From Rhodobacterales bacterium (lineage in GTDB: Bacteria; Pseudomonadota; Alphaproteobacteria; Rhodobacterales; Rhodobacteraceae), in the NCBI GenBank assembly GCA_025362795.1, contig JANYFE010000057.1, forward strand, positions 1-64,000: 64,000 nt of DNA, in the 5' to 3' direction. The position numbers and the translations under genes were made by a program. Numbering within the stretch: position 1 is the stretch's first letter; the number at the start of each line of letters is the position of its first letter. The notes under the pieces were generated by a model, which ran no database searches, was not told the origin of the DNA, and worked only from the letters and a program-made list of their open reading frames with translations. Shown here one piece after another: positions 25,449 through 34,875 of this stretch.

Positions 25449-26177
25449 ATGACAGGGTATATCTTGTGTGCCACGCCGCGCAGTGGCAGCACGCTTTTGT
25501 GCAGCCTGCTCAGATCGTCGGGTGTCGCGGGGCAACCGGAATCGTGGTTCCGCCTGCAAAACCGCGAGGACTGGGCACGGGACTGGGGTATTTTGCGCAG
25601 CGATGGCGGTTTTGACTGGGATTTTTACCTCAGGGCGGCCATTGCAGCCGGGACGGGGCGCAATGGCGTTTTCGGGTTGCGGCTGATGTGGAACACGCTT
25701 GGCGAACTGGTCACGGATCTGGGCGGGGCGGCGGCTTTGGATCAGGCGGCGCTGTTGGGGCGGACGTTGGGGCCCTTGCGGTTCATTCATCTGCGCCGGG
25801 GCGATCTGGTGGCGCAGGCGATTTCTCGCCACCGGGCGGAGGCGAGCGGAACGTGGCATCTGGACATTGAAGAGGCGGAACACCCGGTGGAAGCCTGCTA
25901 TGACTTTGCCCGGATCGACGGCTATCTGCGCGGGGCAGAGGCGGACAATGCGGCATGGCAGGTCTGGTTTGCGGCCAATCGTGTGACGCCGTTGCATTTG
26001 GCCTACGAAGATCTGGCAGCGGCACCGCAGGCCACGGCGCGGCGTGTTCTAGACCTTCTGGGCCTGAGGTTGCCGGAAGGTCGGAGCCTTCACGCGGCCA
26101 ATCGCCGGATGGCGGATGCGATCAGTGCGGACTGGGCTGCGCGTTTTCTGGCCGAAGCGGGGCTTGCCCCGGGTTGA
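25449..26177 (+). CDS. Stf0-type sulfotransferase
   Basis: A 242-residue PAPS-dependent sulfotransferase. The 5'-phosphosulfate loop is YILCATPRSGSTLLCSLL at residues 4-21; FIHLRRGDLVAQAISRHRAEASGTWH carries the 3'-phosphate-binding Arg/Ser region. It matches the Stf0 family, whose mycobacterial founder sulfates trehalose; here the acceptor is unknown (lipid or sugar). The donor PAPS can come from the Sat/CysC fusion at 5073-6779. The gene directly precedes tRNA-Gly on the same strand. Confidence 0.85.
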   Translation: MTGYILCATPRSGSTLLCSLLRSSGVAGQPESWFRLQNREDWARDWGILRSDGGFDWDFYLRAAIAAGTGRNGVFGLRLMWNTLGELVTDLGGAAALDQAALLGRTLGPLRFIHLRRGDLVAQAISRHRAEASGTWHLDIEEAEHPVEACYDFARIDGYLRGAEADNAAWQVWFAANRVTPLHLAYEDLAAAPQATARRVLDLLGLRLPEGRSLHAANRRMADAISADWAARFLAEAGLAPG

Positions 26178-26212
26178 GCCTGCGGACGCGGGGTGCTAAT
26201 AGGGGTCTGAGC

Positions 26213-26286
26213 GCGGGCGTTGTGTAATGGTAAGACCTTAGCCTTCCAAGCTAAAGACGCGGGTTCGATTCCCGCCGCCCGCTCCA
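26213..26286 (+). tRNA. tRNA-Gly (UCC anticodon)
   Basis: A full cloverleaf of 74 bases with encoded CCA. Acceptor arms GCGGGCG (26213-26219) and CGCCCGC (26276-26282) pair exactly; the anticodon stem TTAGC/GCTAA encloses CTTCCAA, giving anticodon TCC for GGA codons. The T arm GCGGGTTCGATTCCCGC is canonical. Its 3' half is repeated in degenerate form 441 bases downstream. Confidence 0.97.
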
Positions 26287-26363
26287 ACACTTAGCAGATT
26301 TAGACCTTATTTTTGGCACGGATTTGGTTCAGAATCCGTACATGCCGTTTATCCGAGGTGGCT

Positions 26364-26585
26364 ATGGATCATTGGTTGGTTACACTTGACGGCAATGGTC
26401 AGACCGGACGCGACAGCGGGGATGTATATACCAAGGATGGCGAAGTGATCGGGACATGGTCATCTGATGCTGAAGGCCATTGCAGCTTTACTCCGTACGG
26501 GGAGACTGAGCCGGTAATCTCGGAGCCATTTCTTGGTCTGTTCTGCAAGGAAGTGGCGGACTGGCACAAAGTTAAGGAAGCCTGA
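26364..26585 (+). CDS. Small protein of unknown function inside the tRNA-flanked segment
   Basis: A 73-residue acidic protein (MDHWLVTLDGNGQTGRDSGD..., ending HKVKEA), with GAGGTGG 4-10 bases before ATG 26364. No signal peptide, TM or family motif is recognised; the pattern suggests a small beta-rich cytoplasmic fold. It is the only plausible gene between tRNA-Gly and the degenerate tRNA copy, and the local base composition is less GC-rich than flanks, which fits acquired DNA. Expression support is limited to the ribosome site. Confidence 0.55.
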   Translation: MDHWLVTLDGNGQTGRDSGDVYTKDGEVIGTWSSDAEGHCSFTPYGETEPVISEPFLGLFCKEVADWHKVKEA

Positions 26586-26680
26586 ACGCAAAAAATAGTA
26601 TCCGCTCGTCTAGGCAGAGCAATTTTCACACTCCTCAAACGGCTTTCGGTGGGGATTACCGTATGAGGGACGCGACTTTA

Positions 26681-26731
26681 AGCCTTCCAAGCTAAAGACA
26701 AGGGTTCAATTCCGGCCGCCCGCTCCAACAC
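26681..26731 (+). repeat. Degenerate copy of the tRNA-Gly 3' half (att-like direct repeat)
   Basis: Bases 26681-26731 match 26240-26290, the 3' part of tRNA-Gly plus flank, at 47 of 51 positions. The acceptor 5' strand and D arm are missing, so it cannot be a functional tRNA. A partial 3' tRNA duplication is the footprint expected from tRNA-targeted integration, here reduced to about 440 bases without an integrase. Confidence 0.85.
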
Positions 26732-26806
26732 ATCCGTCATAGCGCCATTGACTTCGGCCCATGCAACTAAATATCTCTTGGTGCAAGCTGATCAGGGACG
26801 AACGAG

Positions 26807-27283
26807 ATGTCTGTCGATTTGGGAACAGTCTCGGCCATCGCGACCGTGGTCGGCGTCGCTGGCGGTCTGGTGTCGGTGATAACCTTGGCCTTTGAAATTC
26901 GGCGCAATGCGCGGGCCACCGAAGGTGCGACGGTTCAGGCGCTGATGTCCTTCGAAGTGCAGGTCCAAGTGGAAACCCTCAACAACGCGGGTCTCTACAG
27001 TCGCGGGTTCAAATCCACGGCGGACATGACTGAAGAAGAAAAACTCCAGTTCGATGTGCTTGTCGGGATCAAGATTACTTATTGTTATAGCGGGTTCACT
27101 CAGCACCAAAAGAGGCTGATTGATGATGAAGTTTGGGAGGCATATCGCGCATCAATGCGATCGTGGGTCGTCAACCCAAATTTCCGGGCAAGCTTGCAGG
27201 ACCAGATCGCCACGTTTCCGAAGGGATTTCAGAAGGTGGTCCAAGAGATTCTGGCGTCGACTCCAATCTTGCCGGCAGCCTGA
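26807..27283 (+). CDS. Membrane-anchored protein of unknown function
   Basis: A 158-residue protein with one N-terminal hydrophobic segment (about 6-28) and the pattern LAFEIRRNARATEGATVQALMSFEVQVQVE, seen in small hypothetical membrane proteins of proteobacteria. The rest is a soluble helical domain with WEAYRASMRSWVVNPNF. The exact family name is not recognised. It follows the att-like repeat, so it may belong to the same accessory patch. Start ATG 26807 has a GGACGAACGAG leader that could serve as ribosome site. Confidence 0.65.
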   Translation: MSVDLGTVSAIATVVGVAGGLVSVITLAFEIRRNARATEGATVQALMSFEVQVQVETLNNAGLYSRGFKSTADMTEEEKLQFDVLVGIKITYCYSGFTQHQKRLIDDEVWEAYRASMRSWVVNPNFRASLQDQIATFPKGFQKVVQEILASTPILPAA

Positions 27284-27372
27284 TCGTGCCAACTGAGGCA
27301 GGCCAAAGTAATTTGAACAGCGGCCAGCGGAAGATCGGAGCGACACAGTTCTTGTTCAGTCCCGCTGGGGCT

Positions 27373-27777
27373 TTAGCCCTGCACCGCCGCCGGGTCCATC
27401 CACATCGGTTCGAACACATTGCCATCGGGGTCGTGGAAGGTGCGGTTGTACATGAAACCCATGTCCTGCGCTAGTTTCGGTTCGCTGCCGCCTGCCTTCA
27501 GCGCGGCTTCGGTGATCTTGTCGACGGCGGCGCGGCTGTCTTGGGACAGCGCAATCATCATTGCGGTGGTCTTGGCGGGGTCGCCCAACGGTTTGGTCGC
27601 GAAGCTCGCAAATTTCTCGTGGTTCAGGATCATAAGATAGATCGCTTCGGATATCACGATGCAGGCGGCGGTCGGGTCGGAAAACTGCTCGTTTACGGTG
27701 TAGCCGATCGCCTCGTAGAACTTGCGCGAGCGGGCAACGTCGGTGACAGGGATGTTGACGAAGATCATCTGGGGCAT
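27373..27777 (-). CDS. VOC family (glyoxalase/bleomycin-resistance-like) protein
   Basis: A 134-residue single-chain VOC protein. The start MPQMIFVNIPVTDVARSRKFYEAIGYTVNEQFSD and the end MYNRTFHDPDGNVFEPMWMDP are typical of the PhnB-like/lactoylglutathione lyase-like clade that forms dimers around a metal. The catalytic role is unknown. It is a single gene with an operator-like site 21 bases upstream that resembles those of the RibD-like gene and doxX. Confidence 0.88.
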   Translation of the reverse strand: MPQMIFVNIPVTDVARSRKFYEAIGYTVNEQFSDPTAACIVISEAIYLMILNHEKFASFATKPLGDPAKTTAMMIALSQDSRAAVDKITEAALKAGGSEPKLAQDMGFMYNRTFHDPDGNVFEPMWMDPAAVQG

Positions 27778-27798
27778 GGCGGAATCCTGTTTTAACAG

Positions 27799-27814
27799 TT
27801 AGCTTATTCAGTAA
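27799..27814 (-). promoter_or_regulatory. Operator-like site upstream of the VOC gene
   Basis: On the minus strand the 16-mer is TTACTGAATAAGCTAA. It aligns with TTAGTTCAACAGCTAA (4987-5002) and TTAGTCAATCAGCTAG (minus, 49643-49628), giving TTASTNNANNAGCTAR. Confidence 0.6.
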
Positions 27815-27857
27815 GTGTTAGGGTTTTCCCGCGTGGTTCGCAAGGGGGAACCGGGCA

Positions 27858-28646
27858 CTATAGCAGGCCGCCCAGCACCTGTGCGCCGCCCATGTAGAAC
27901 GCGCCGGCGGTCAGGGCATAGGCGGCAAGGGCCAGCAAGGCGCGACGTCTGGACATCGGGCGCTGAATTTCCAGCACCTTTTCGGACTGCATCAGGCCGC
28001 CCCAGGAAATCAGGATGAAAAACAGGATGATGTAGGAATGGGTCAGGAAGGCCAGCGCTGCGCCGATGACGACCATGGCGATGGACACCTGCCTTGTGGT
28101 ACCGGGCAGAAAGGTCTGCGCCAGGATCTGGACGATGCGGCCGCCGTCCAGCGGCCAGAACGGCAACAGGTTGAAGAAGTTGAAAAACCCAAGAATCAGG
28201 CCGAGGATGCCCAGAAACTCTGCCGCCGGATACCAGGTGCTGTAAAGCAGGTCGGACAGCGCGTAGCACAGTGCCATCGGCGCAAGGCAGATCGCCGGGC
28301 CCATCAGGGCGATGAAAAAGGCGCTCTGCTGATCAGCGGGGACGCGGTTGGAGATCGCCACGCCGCCCATGATCGGGATCAGGCGAAAGCGGGCGTCGTC
28401 ATGGCCGCAGACCCGGTAGGCCGCGACATGGCCGTATTCGTGGATGACCACCGACAACACCAAGGCCAGCCCGTATTGCCAGCCGTAATAATAGATCGCC
28501 ACGATGATCGCGAGTACGCCGAGGCCTACGGCATTGGTGTCAAAGCCGATGATCTTCAGCCCGCGCCCGCCTGCGACCGCGAAACCGCCACGCAGGATCG
28601 CCCAGGTGCCAAGCGTCAGACAAAGGGCTACCAGCAGGGCGAGCAC
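27858..28646 (-). CDS. Site-2 protease family (M50) membrane metalloprotease
   Basis: A 262-residue polytopic protein with about six hydrophobic segments. The zinc-binding HEYGH motif (residues 69-73) lies in a membrane helix and the second site NLLPFWPLDGGRI supplies the Asp ligand, as in M50 intramembrane proteases and their relatives. No PDZ or CBS domain is present, so this is the short form. GTG 28646 is the apparent start, 6 bases after fabI's stop, suggesting co-transcription with fabI. Its substrate is unknown. Confidence 0.87.
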   Translation of the reverse strand: MLALLVALCLTLGTWAILRGGFAVAGGRGLKIIGFDTNAVGLGVLAIIVAIYYYGWQYGLALVLSVVIHEYGHVAAYRVCGHDDARFRLIPIMGGVAISNRVPADQQSAFFIALMGPAICLAPMALCYALSDLLYSTWYPAAEFLGILGLILGFFNFFNLLPFWPLDGGRIVQILAQTFLPGTTRQVSIAMVVIGAALAFLTHSYIILFFILISWGGLMQSEKVLEIQRPMSRRRALLALAAYALTAGAFYMGGAQVLGGLL

Positions 28647-28652
28647 GACGCT

Positions 28653-29441
28653 TTACAGCCCGTCCTGCTGCGGCATACCCAGAACGTGATAGCCGCCGTC
28701 GACGCGGATGATTTCGCCCGTTGTGCAGGCTCCGGCATCGGAGGCGAGGTAGACGGCGGTGCCGCCAATCGCCTCCAGCGTGGCATTGGCGCGCATCGGC
28801 GCGTTGGCCTCGGTATGGCGGAACGTGGCACGCGCTCCGCCGATGGCCGCCCCGGCCAGCGTCTTCATCGGGCCGGGCGAGATGGCGTTGACGCGGATGC
28901 CTTGCGGGCCAAGGTCATTGGCGAGGTAGCGGGTGGCGGATTCAAGCGCGGCTTTGGCGACGCCCATCACGTTGTAATTCGGCGTGACGCGGTTGGAACC
29001 TTGAAAGGTCAGGGTGATCAGCGTGCCGCCGGCGGGCATGATTTCCGCGGCGCGGCGTGACACGTCGATAAAGCTGAAACAGCTGATTGCCAGGGAGTTT
29101 GCGAAGTTAGCCCGTGACGTGTTGATGAAACGCCCGGTCAACTCGTTCTTGTCGGAAAAGGCGATGGCGTGGACAAGGAAATCCATCGTGCCCCAGCGGT
29201 CTTTCAGTTTGGCAAAGCAGGCGTCGAGGCTGTCGTCGTTGGTAACATCGACATCGACCATGAAATCCGACCCGACGCTGGCAGCCAGCGGTTCGACGCG
29301 CTTGCCGAACGCGTCGCCCTGATACGAGAACGCCAGTTCGGCACCCTCGGCCGCCAGCGCTTTGGCAATCCCCCAGGCGATGGAGCGTTCGTTGGCCACG
29401 CCCATGATCAGGCCGCGTTTGCCTTGCATTAAACTGCTCAT
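28653..29441 (-). CDS. fabI: Enoyl-ACP reductase (NADH), FabI2-like
   Basis: Final reduction of each fatty-acid elongation cycle. The 262-residue SDR protein has LIMGVANERSIAWGIAKALA for NADH, and catalytic Tyr156 and Lys163 (YNVMGVAK) at the E. coli numbering. Residue 146, Tyr in E. coli FabI, is Phe here (TLTFQGS), as in InhA. It follows fabB, and fabA precedes both; with irr nearby this is the fabA-fabB-fabI unsaturated fatty acid cluster. A second FabI elsewhere in the genome is likely. AAGGAAAG precedes the ATG. Confidence 0.93.
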   Translation of the reverse strand: MSSLMQGKRGLIMGVANERSIAWGIAKALAAEGAELAFSYQGDAFGKRVEPLAASVGSDFMVDVDVTNDDSLDACFAKLKDRWGTMDFLVHAIAFSDKNELTGRFINTSRANFANSLAISCFSFIDVSRRAAEIMPAGGTLITLTFQGSNRVTPNYNVMGVAKAALESATRYLANDLGPQGIRVNAISPGPMKTLAGAAIGGARATFRHTEANAPMRANATLEAIGGTAVYLASDAGACTTGEIIRVDGGYHVLGMPQQDGL

Positions 29442-29461
29442 GCGGCTTTCCTTCTGAATTT

Positions 29462-29480
29462 GATTTTTCGCAGAAAAATC
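29462..29480. repeat. GATTTTTCTGCGAAAAATC palindrome, dispersed copy
   Basis: Exact copy of 9581-9599 and reverse complement of 9501-9519. It lies between the fabB stop and the fabI ribosome site. As in the 9.5 kb cluster, GGGCGTTTC follows the palindrome. Confidence 0.85.
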
Positions 29481-29487
29481 GGGCGTT

Positions 29488-30717
29488 TCAGCTTTGATAC
29501 TTGCTCATCACCAGTGTCGCATTGGTGCCGCCAAAGCCAAAGGAGTTGGACAGGACCGAGTCCAGATCGACGCCTTCGCGCAGGGTGGTGACGATTTCGG
29601 CCGCATCCAGCGCGGGGTCGAGCGTGGTCACATTGGCGGAGGCCGCGATGAAGCGACCGTTCAGCATCAACAGCGAATAGATCGCCTCATGCACGCCGGT
29701 GGCCCCGAGCGAATGGCCGGTCAGCGATTTGGTAGAGGCGATGGGCGGCGTGGCACCACGGCCATAGATGCGGCGGATCGCCTCCACCTCGGTCACGTCG
29801 CCCACCACGGTCGAGGTGCCATGGGCGTTGATGTAATCGACATGGCGACCCTGCGGCAGCGTGGACAGGGCCAGCCGCATCGCGCGTTCGCCACCTTCAC
29901 CCGAGGGGGCGACCATGTCATAGCCATCAGAGGTGGCACCGTAGCCGGTGACTTCGGCATAGATCTTGGCACCCCGGGCAAGGGCGTGGGTGAGTTCTTC
30001 CAGAACCACCACGCCGCCACCGCCTGCGATGACGAAACCGTCGCGGGTGGCGTCATAGGTGCGGGAGGCGGTTGCTGGCGTGTCGTTATACTTGCTGCTC
30101 ATCGCCCCCATCGCGTCGAACAGGCAGGACAGGGTCCAGTCCAGTTCCTCGCCGCCGCCCGCGAACACGATGTCCTGTTTGCCCATCTGGATCAGCTCTG
30201 TGCCATTGCCGATGCAATGCGCGCTGGTCGAACAGGCGGAGGTGATGGAATAATTCACGCCCTTGATCTTGAACGGCGTGGCGAGGCAGGCGGAATTGGT
30301 CGATGACATGCAGCGCGTCACCATGAACGGCCCCATCTTCTTGGGCGCGCCCTTGTTGATGACCGCATCAAAGGCCGCGAAGAAATTCGACGTGCTGGGA
30401 CCACCCGACCCCATGATCAGGCCGGAGCGTTCGTTGGACACGTCCTCGGGCGACAGGCCGCTGTCAGCGATGGCCTGTTTCATGGCGAGGAAGTTGTAGG
30501 CAGCCCCCGGCCCCATGAACCGCAGGTCGCGTTTGTCGATATGGTCTTCCAGCACGATTTGCGGCTGACCTTTGACCTGTGACCGGAAGCCGTGTTCGGC
30601 ATAGTCGGGGGCAAAGACGATGCCGGATTTACCGGCGCGCAGGGAAGCCTCCACTTCCGCCGTGGAATTGCCGATAGGCGAGATGATGCCGAGGCCGGTG
30701 ATGACGACGCGACGCAT
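29488..30717 (-). CDS. fabB: Beta-ketoacyl-ACP synthase I
   Basis: Condensing enzyme for unsaturated and saturated fatty acid elongation. The 409-residue product has nucleophile Cys162 ([14 protein letters not shown]), [13 protein letters not shown] with catalytic His, and [16 protein letters not shown] with the second His. The adjacent dehydratase/isomerase FabA makes the cis-3-decenoyl-ACP that FabB elongates. Same strand and spacing point to a fabA-fabB-fabI operon. The C-terminal [13 protein letters not shown] is typical. Confidence 0.95.
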   Translation of the reverse strand: MRRVVITGLGIISPIGNSTAEVEASLRAGKSGIVFAPDYAEHGFRSQVKGQPQIVLEDHIDKRDLRFMGPGAAYNFLAMKQAIADSGLSPEDVSNERSGLIMGSGGPSTSNFFAAFDAVINKGAPKKMGPFMVTRCMSSTNSACLATPFKIKGVNYSITSACSTSAHCIGNGTELIQMGKQDIVFAGGGEELDWTLSCLFDAMGAMSSKYNDTPATASRTYDATRDGFVIAGGGGVVVLEELTHALARGAKIYAEVTGYGATSDGYDMVAPSGEGGERAMRLALSTLPQGRHVDYINAHGTSTVVGDVTEVEAIRRIYGRGATPPIASTKSLTGHSLGATGVHEAIYSLLMLNGRFIAASANVTTLDPALDAAEIVTTLREGVDLDSVLSNSFGFGGTNATLVMSKYQS

Positions 30718-30737
30718 GGGTTTATCCTTTTCGGGGG

Positions 30738-31247
30738 TCAGCTTGCGGACAGGGCGACCTTCATATCGGTGACAAGATAGATGACCTCGCCATCCGCCTC
30801 GACCCGGCCATTCGCGACACCCATGGTCAGGCGGCGGGTTTCGATGGCCTTGGTGAAATCGACGAAATAGCGCAGCATCTTGCGGTCGGGGCGGACCATG
30901 CCAGTGAGTTTGACCTCACCCACGCCAAGCGCATAGCCCCGGCCCTGCCAGCCGCGCCAGCCAAGGTTGAACCCGGTCAGCTGCCATAGCCCGTCAAGGC
31001 CAAGACAGCCCGGCATGATCGGGTTGCCGGGAAAGTGGCAGTCAAAGAACCACAGGTCCGGCGTGATGTCGAATTCGGCGACGATATGGCCCTTGCCATG
31101 CAGGCCGCCATCGCCCGAAACCTCGGTGATCCGGTCCATCATCAGCATGGGCGGGGCGGGCAGTTGGGCATTGCCGGGGCCAAACAATTCGCCCCGGGCA
31201 CAGGCCAGAAGCGCCTCTTTGTCGAAACTGGTCGGAAAGGCGCTCAT
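30738..31247 (-). CDS. fabA: 3-hydroxydecanoyl-ACP dehydratase/isomerase
   Basis: FabA dehydrates 3-hydroxydecanoyl-ACP and isomerises trans-2 to cis-3, the branch point to unsaturated fatty acids. The 169-residue protein has catalytic His71 ([14 protein letters not shown]) and Asp85 (GLDGLWQL), and [18 protein letters not shown] near the start. ATG 31247 is chosen because [14 protein letters not shown] is the normal N-terminus. First gene of fabA-fabB-fabI, divergent from nhaA. Confidence 0.95.
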   Translation of the reverse strand: MSAFPTSFDKEALLACARGELFGPGNAQLPAPPMLMMDRITEVSGDGGLHGKGHIVAEFDITPDLWFFDCHFPGNPIMPGCLGLDGLWQLTGFNLGWRGWQGRGYALGVGEVKLTGMVRPDRKMLRYFVDFTKAIETRRLTMGVANGRVEADGEVIYLVTDMKVALSAS

Positions 31248-31404
31248 CCGGCATTGTCCCCCATGCTGTTTCAACCCGTGTAACATCCCGTGAGAAGTGG
31301 TGGCAAGGGTGGCTGGTCACAAGGGGTGGGATGAACGGCGGGCGGGATAGCGCTGTTGCAAGTGTCGCCCCGGCTGGCCAGTATTGCCGAAAAGCGAGGG
31401 TGCG

Positions 31405-32556
<1,152 letters not shown>

Positions 32557-32622
32557 GCGCACTGTTCAGAAGCCTGCAAGGACGCTATAACGCCTTAGCC
32601 TTTCGACAGACAAAGGGACGGG

Positions 32623-33042
32623 ATGGACGCGGTGCAGCAGCAGGATCGGGTGACGGCATGGTTGGCACGCGGCGGTTTGCGCCCGACGCGGCAACGGCTG
32701 ACCCTGGCGACCCTGCTGGTCGGGGATGGCGAGAACCGCCATGTCACGGCGGAAAGCCTGTATGCCCTGACCACCGGCGCGGGCGACAGGGTCAGCCTGG
32801 CCACCGTCTACAACACGTTGCGGGCGTTTTGCACGGCGGGGCTGATCAACGAGGTCGTGGTCGACGGGGCGCGCAGCTATTTTGACACGCGGGTCGATGA
32901 TCATCCGCATTTCTACTGGGAAGACAGCCACACCCTGACCGACGCGCCAGCCGACGAGGTGCGCATCACCGGCCTGCCGGATGCACCTGCGGGGATGCAG
33001 GTGGCCCGTGTCGATGTCGTGATCCGGCTGAAGCGGGCCTGA
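32623..33042 (+). CDS. irr: Iron response regulator Irr (Fur superfamily)
   Basis: A 139-residue Fur-type repressor/activator. The winged helix shows GLRPTRQRLTLATLL and VSLATVYNTLRAFCTAGLINEV. The metal/haem region reads SYFDTRVDDHPHFYWEDSHTLTDAPADEVRI, typical of Irr, not Fur or Zur. Irr accumulates when haem is short and controls iron genes. The His-rich motif is HPH rather than the HHH of Bradyrhizobium Irr, and no Cys-Pro haem motif is seen. Its linkage to fabA-fabB-fabI is seen in other alphaproteobacteria. A strong terminator follows. Confidence 0.92.
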   Translation: MDAVQQQDRVTAWLARGGLRPTRQRLTLATLLVGDGENRHVTAESLYALTTGAGDRVSLATVYNTLRAFCTAGLINEVVVDGARSYFDTRVDDHPHFYWEDSHTLTDAPADEVRITGLPDAPAGMQVARVDVVIRLKRA

Positions 33043-33060
33043 CCCTTTCCCACAGAAAAC

Positions 33061-33088
33061 AAAGGCCGGATCAGCGACCCGGCCTTTT
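33061..33088 (+). terminator. Intrinsic terminator of irr
   Basis: An 8-bp perfect stem AAGGCCGG/CCGGCCTT with 9-base loop ends in TTTTT. It begins 18 bases after the irr stop. Confidence 0.9.
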
Positions 33089-33133
33089 TCACTCGTTACC
33101 GGTACAGACTGCACTCGTTACATACGGGCAGGG

Positions 33134-33174
33134 AACAAACCCGGACGGCACCTTTGGGAGCCGTGCCGCCCGGG
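33134..33174 (-). terminator. Intrinsic terminator of the fasciclin gene
   Basis: On the minus strand a 12-bp stem (CCCGGGCGGCAC with GTGCCGTCCGGG, one wobble) is followed by TTTGTT. It starts 10 bases after the stop codon of the fasciclin-domain gene. Confidence 0.8.
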
Positions 33175-33184
33175 CTGCTTCAGA

Positions 33185-33748
33185 TCATTTCGGCACAAGG
33201 ACCGCGTCGACGACCTGAATGACGCCATTGGACTGGTTCACATCCGAAATCGTGACCTTCGAGGCGTGGCCGGATTCGTCGATGATATACAGGTTACGGC
33301 CCTTGACCTGTGCGGACAGCGCATCGCCCGACAGCGTGATCATGTTGTAGAACCCGGTCGGCGAGGCTTTGGCTTTTGCCATGATCTCGGCGGTGGACAG
33401 GCTGCCCGCGACGACGTGGGCGGTCAGCACCTTGGTCAGCATCGCCTTGTTTTCGGGCTTGAGCAGCGTGTCGACGGTGCCGGCGGGCAGGGCGGCAAAG
33501 GCTTCGTTGGTCGGTGCGAACACGGTGAACGGGCCGGGGCCAGACAAGGCGTCAACCAGACCGGCAGCTTTCACGGCGGCAACCAGCGTGGTGTGGTCGG
33601 CGGAGTTCACGGCATTTTCAATGATGTTCTTGGTGTCGTACATCGCAGCGCCACCGACCATCGGGTCGGTTGCAGCGAACAGCGGTGCGGCGAACAGGTT
33701 CAGGGCAACTACGCCCGCAGCGGCGAAAACGAAGGTGACAGGCTTCAT
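33185..33748 (-). CDS. Fasciclin (FAS1) domain secreted protein
   Basis: A 187-residue exported protein: signal peptide about 1-26 (FAAPLFAA) and one FAS1 domain with IIENAVNSADHTTLVAAVKAAGLVDALSGPGPFTVFAPTNEAFAALPAGTVDTLL (H1 box) and LTAHVVAGSLS, then DGVIQVVDAVLVPK-like H2 end. FAS1 proteins are periplasmic or surface adhesion modules. GGAGAGC is the ribosome site. Single gene with its own terminator. Confidence 0.93.
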   Translation of the reverse strand: MKPVTFVFAAAGVVALNLFAAPLFAATDPMVGGAAMYDTKNIIENAVNSADHTTLVAAVKAAGLVDALSGPGPFTVFAPTNEAFAALPAGTVDTLLKPENKAMLTKVLTAHVVAGSLSTAEIMAKAKASPTGFYNMITLSGDALSAQVKGRNLYIIDESGHASKVTISDVNQSNGVIQVVDAVLVPK

Positions 33749-33862
33749 GGTGCTCTCCAGAATTTATTGACGCGGATCATCCGGTCTGTGCTGGAAGAAC
33801 GGCGGCGGGGTGCGGTAAGTTTCAGAGCGCCGCGAAAATGTTTTGAGGCCGGGCAGAAGTGG

Positions 33863-34732
33863 TTAGAACCACTGACCGGGTTCCATCAGTCCCAGGTCCA
33901 TTAGCTGCTGGCTGTGCCATTCGAACGCAGTCGAATTGTGCCAGCCGAAGTTCTGGATGTCGAACATCGAGCCTGCGTTGGTGCGCAGCGCCTTGGCGGT
34001 GCGGAAGCTGACAATGGCCGTGGTCAGGTTGTGGTGCCACGGGCAGGCGTAGGTATTGTATTCCTCGTCGGAAAAGGTGAAATCGGGACGCAGGATCAGG
34101 CCGGGCTTGGCGCGGAATAGGGCGATGCGGTCGATCTTGCGGCGCGGTGCCGGGATATGTTCCTCGAACCGCCAGCGCAGGCCGCCAAAGAAATCCAGCT
34201 GACGTTCCTTGGGGTGGTTGTGGTTGGCCGCATCGGCGCGACCCAGGGCGTAATAGCCGGACCGGTCCAGATAGGCCTGTTCCAGCGAGACAGCATTGGG
34301 GAAAAGGTTCAGATCCCGGGCATACAGGTCGATGACATAGGACAGCATCGCATCGCGGTGTTCTTCGCCGTGAAACGTCACCATCTCTCGGATGTTGCGG
34401 GTCTCGCAGAACGGATAGAACAGGTATTCGGCGTTGAAGCAGTAATACAGCCACAGGCCAGGTGCCGCCTCGATCAGGCGGTTGACCGCCGTTACGATGG
34501 CGGAATCCTCATGCACGTTATAGCGGATGCGGTGAACCTGATCCTCCAGTTGCGCGGGCAGGGTGATGCCGTCATCGGCCAGCAGCAGCGTATGGGTGAA
34601 GCCTGCCGCGATGTTGTGGCGCAGGGTCGTATCCACTTCGATATCATCTTCGGCCATGACGATGGCAACCGGCCCCTTGGCCAGCACAGCCTTGCCGTCT
34701 TTCAGAAACTGATCGAGCGAGGGGTATTTCAT
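33863..34732 (-). CDS. Putative glycosyltransferase (GT-A-like), substrate unknown
   Basis: A 289-residue cytoplasmic protein. [17 protein letters not shown] near residues 23-39 has a DDxxVD pattern that could be the nucleotide-sugar/metal site of a GT2-type fold, and [41 protein letters not shown] is strongly conserved-looking. No TM or signal. Rhodobacterales carry this gene beside miaB, with a glycosyltransferase annotation, but the catalytic residues are not certain. ATG 34732 chosen over a long upstream extension that overlaps the miaB promoter. Confidence 0.5.
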   Translation of the reverse strand: MKYPSLDQFLKDGKAVLAKGPVAIVMAEDDIEVDTTLRHNIAAGFTHTLLLADDGITLPAQLEDQVHRIRYNVHEDSAIVTAVNRLIEAAPGLWLYYCFNAEYLFYPFCETRNIREMVTFHGEEHRDAMLSYVIDLYARDLNLFPNAVSLEQAYLDRSGYYALGRADAANHNHPKERQLDFFGGLRWRFEEHIPAPRRKIDRIALFRAKPGLILRPDFTFSDEEYNTYACPWHHNLTTAIVSFRTAKALRTNAGSMFDIQNFGWHNSTAFEWHSQQLMDLGLMEPGQWF

Positions 34733-34875
34733 CGAAAATCCGCAATTGTCCTGCCGTTGTGACAGATTCGGATAAACCAAACGCTGATGCAAGCCATGGT
34801 TTGCCCCGGGGCCGACTGCCTGCGTTGCAGCGCGGGCGGGTTTGGCATAAAGGTCCGGCAAAAGACAGGTGCCGC

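Noticed and set aside
26681-26731. A second functional tRNA-Gly
   Set aside because: Acceptor 5' strand, D arm and part of the T-stem pairing are missing, so only a remnant is possible.
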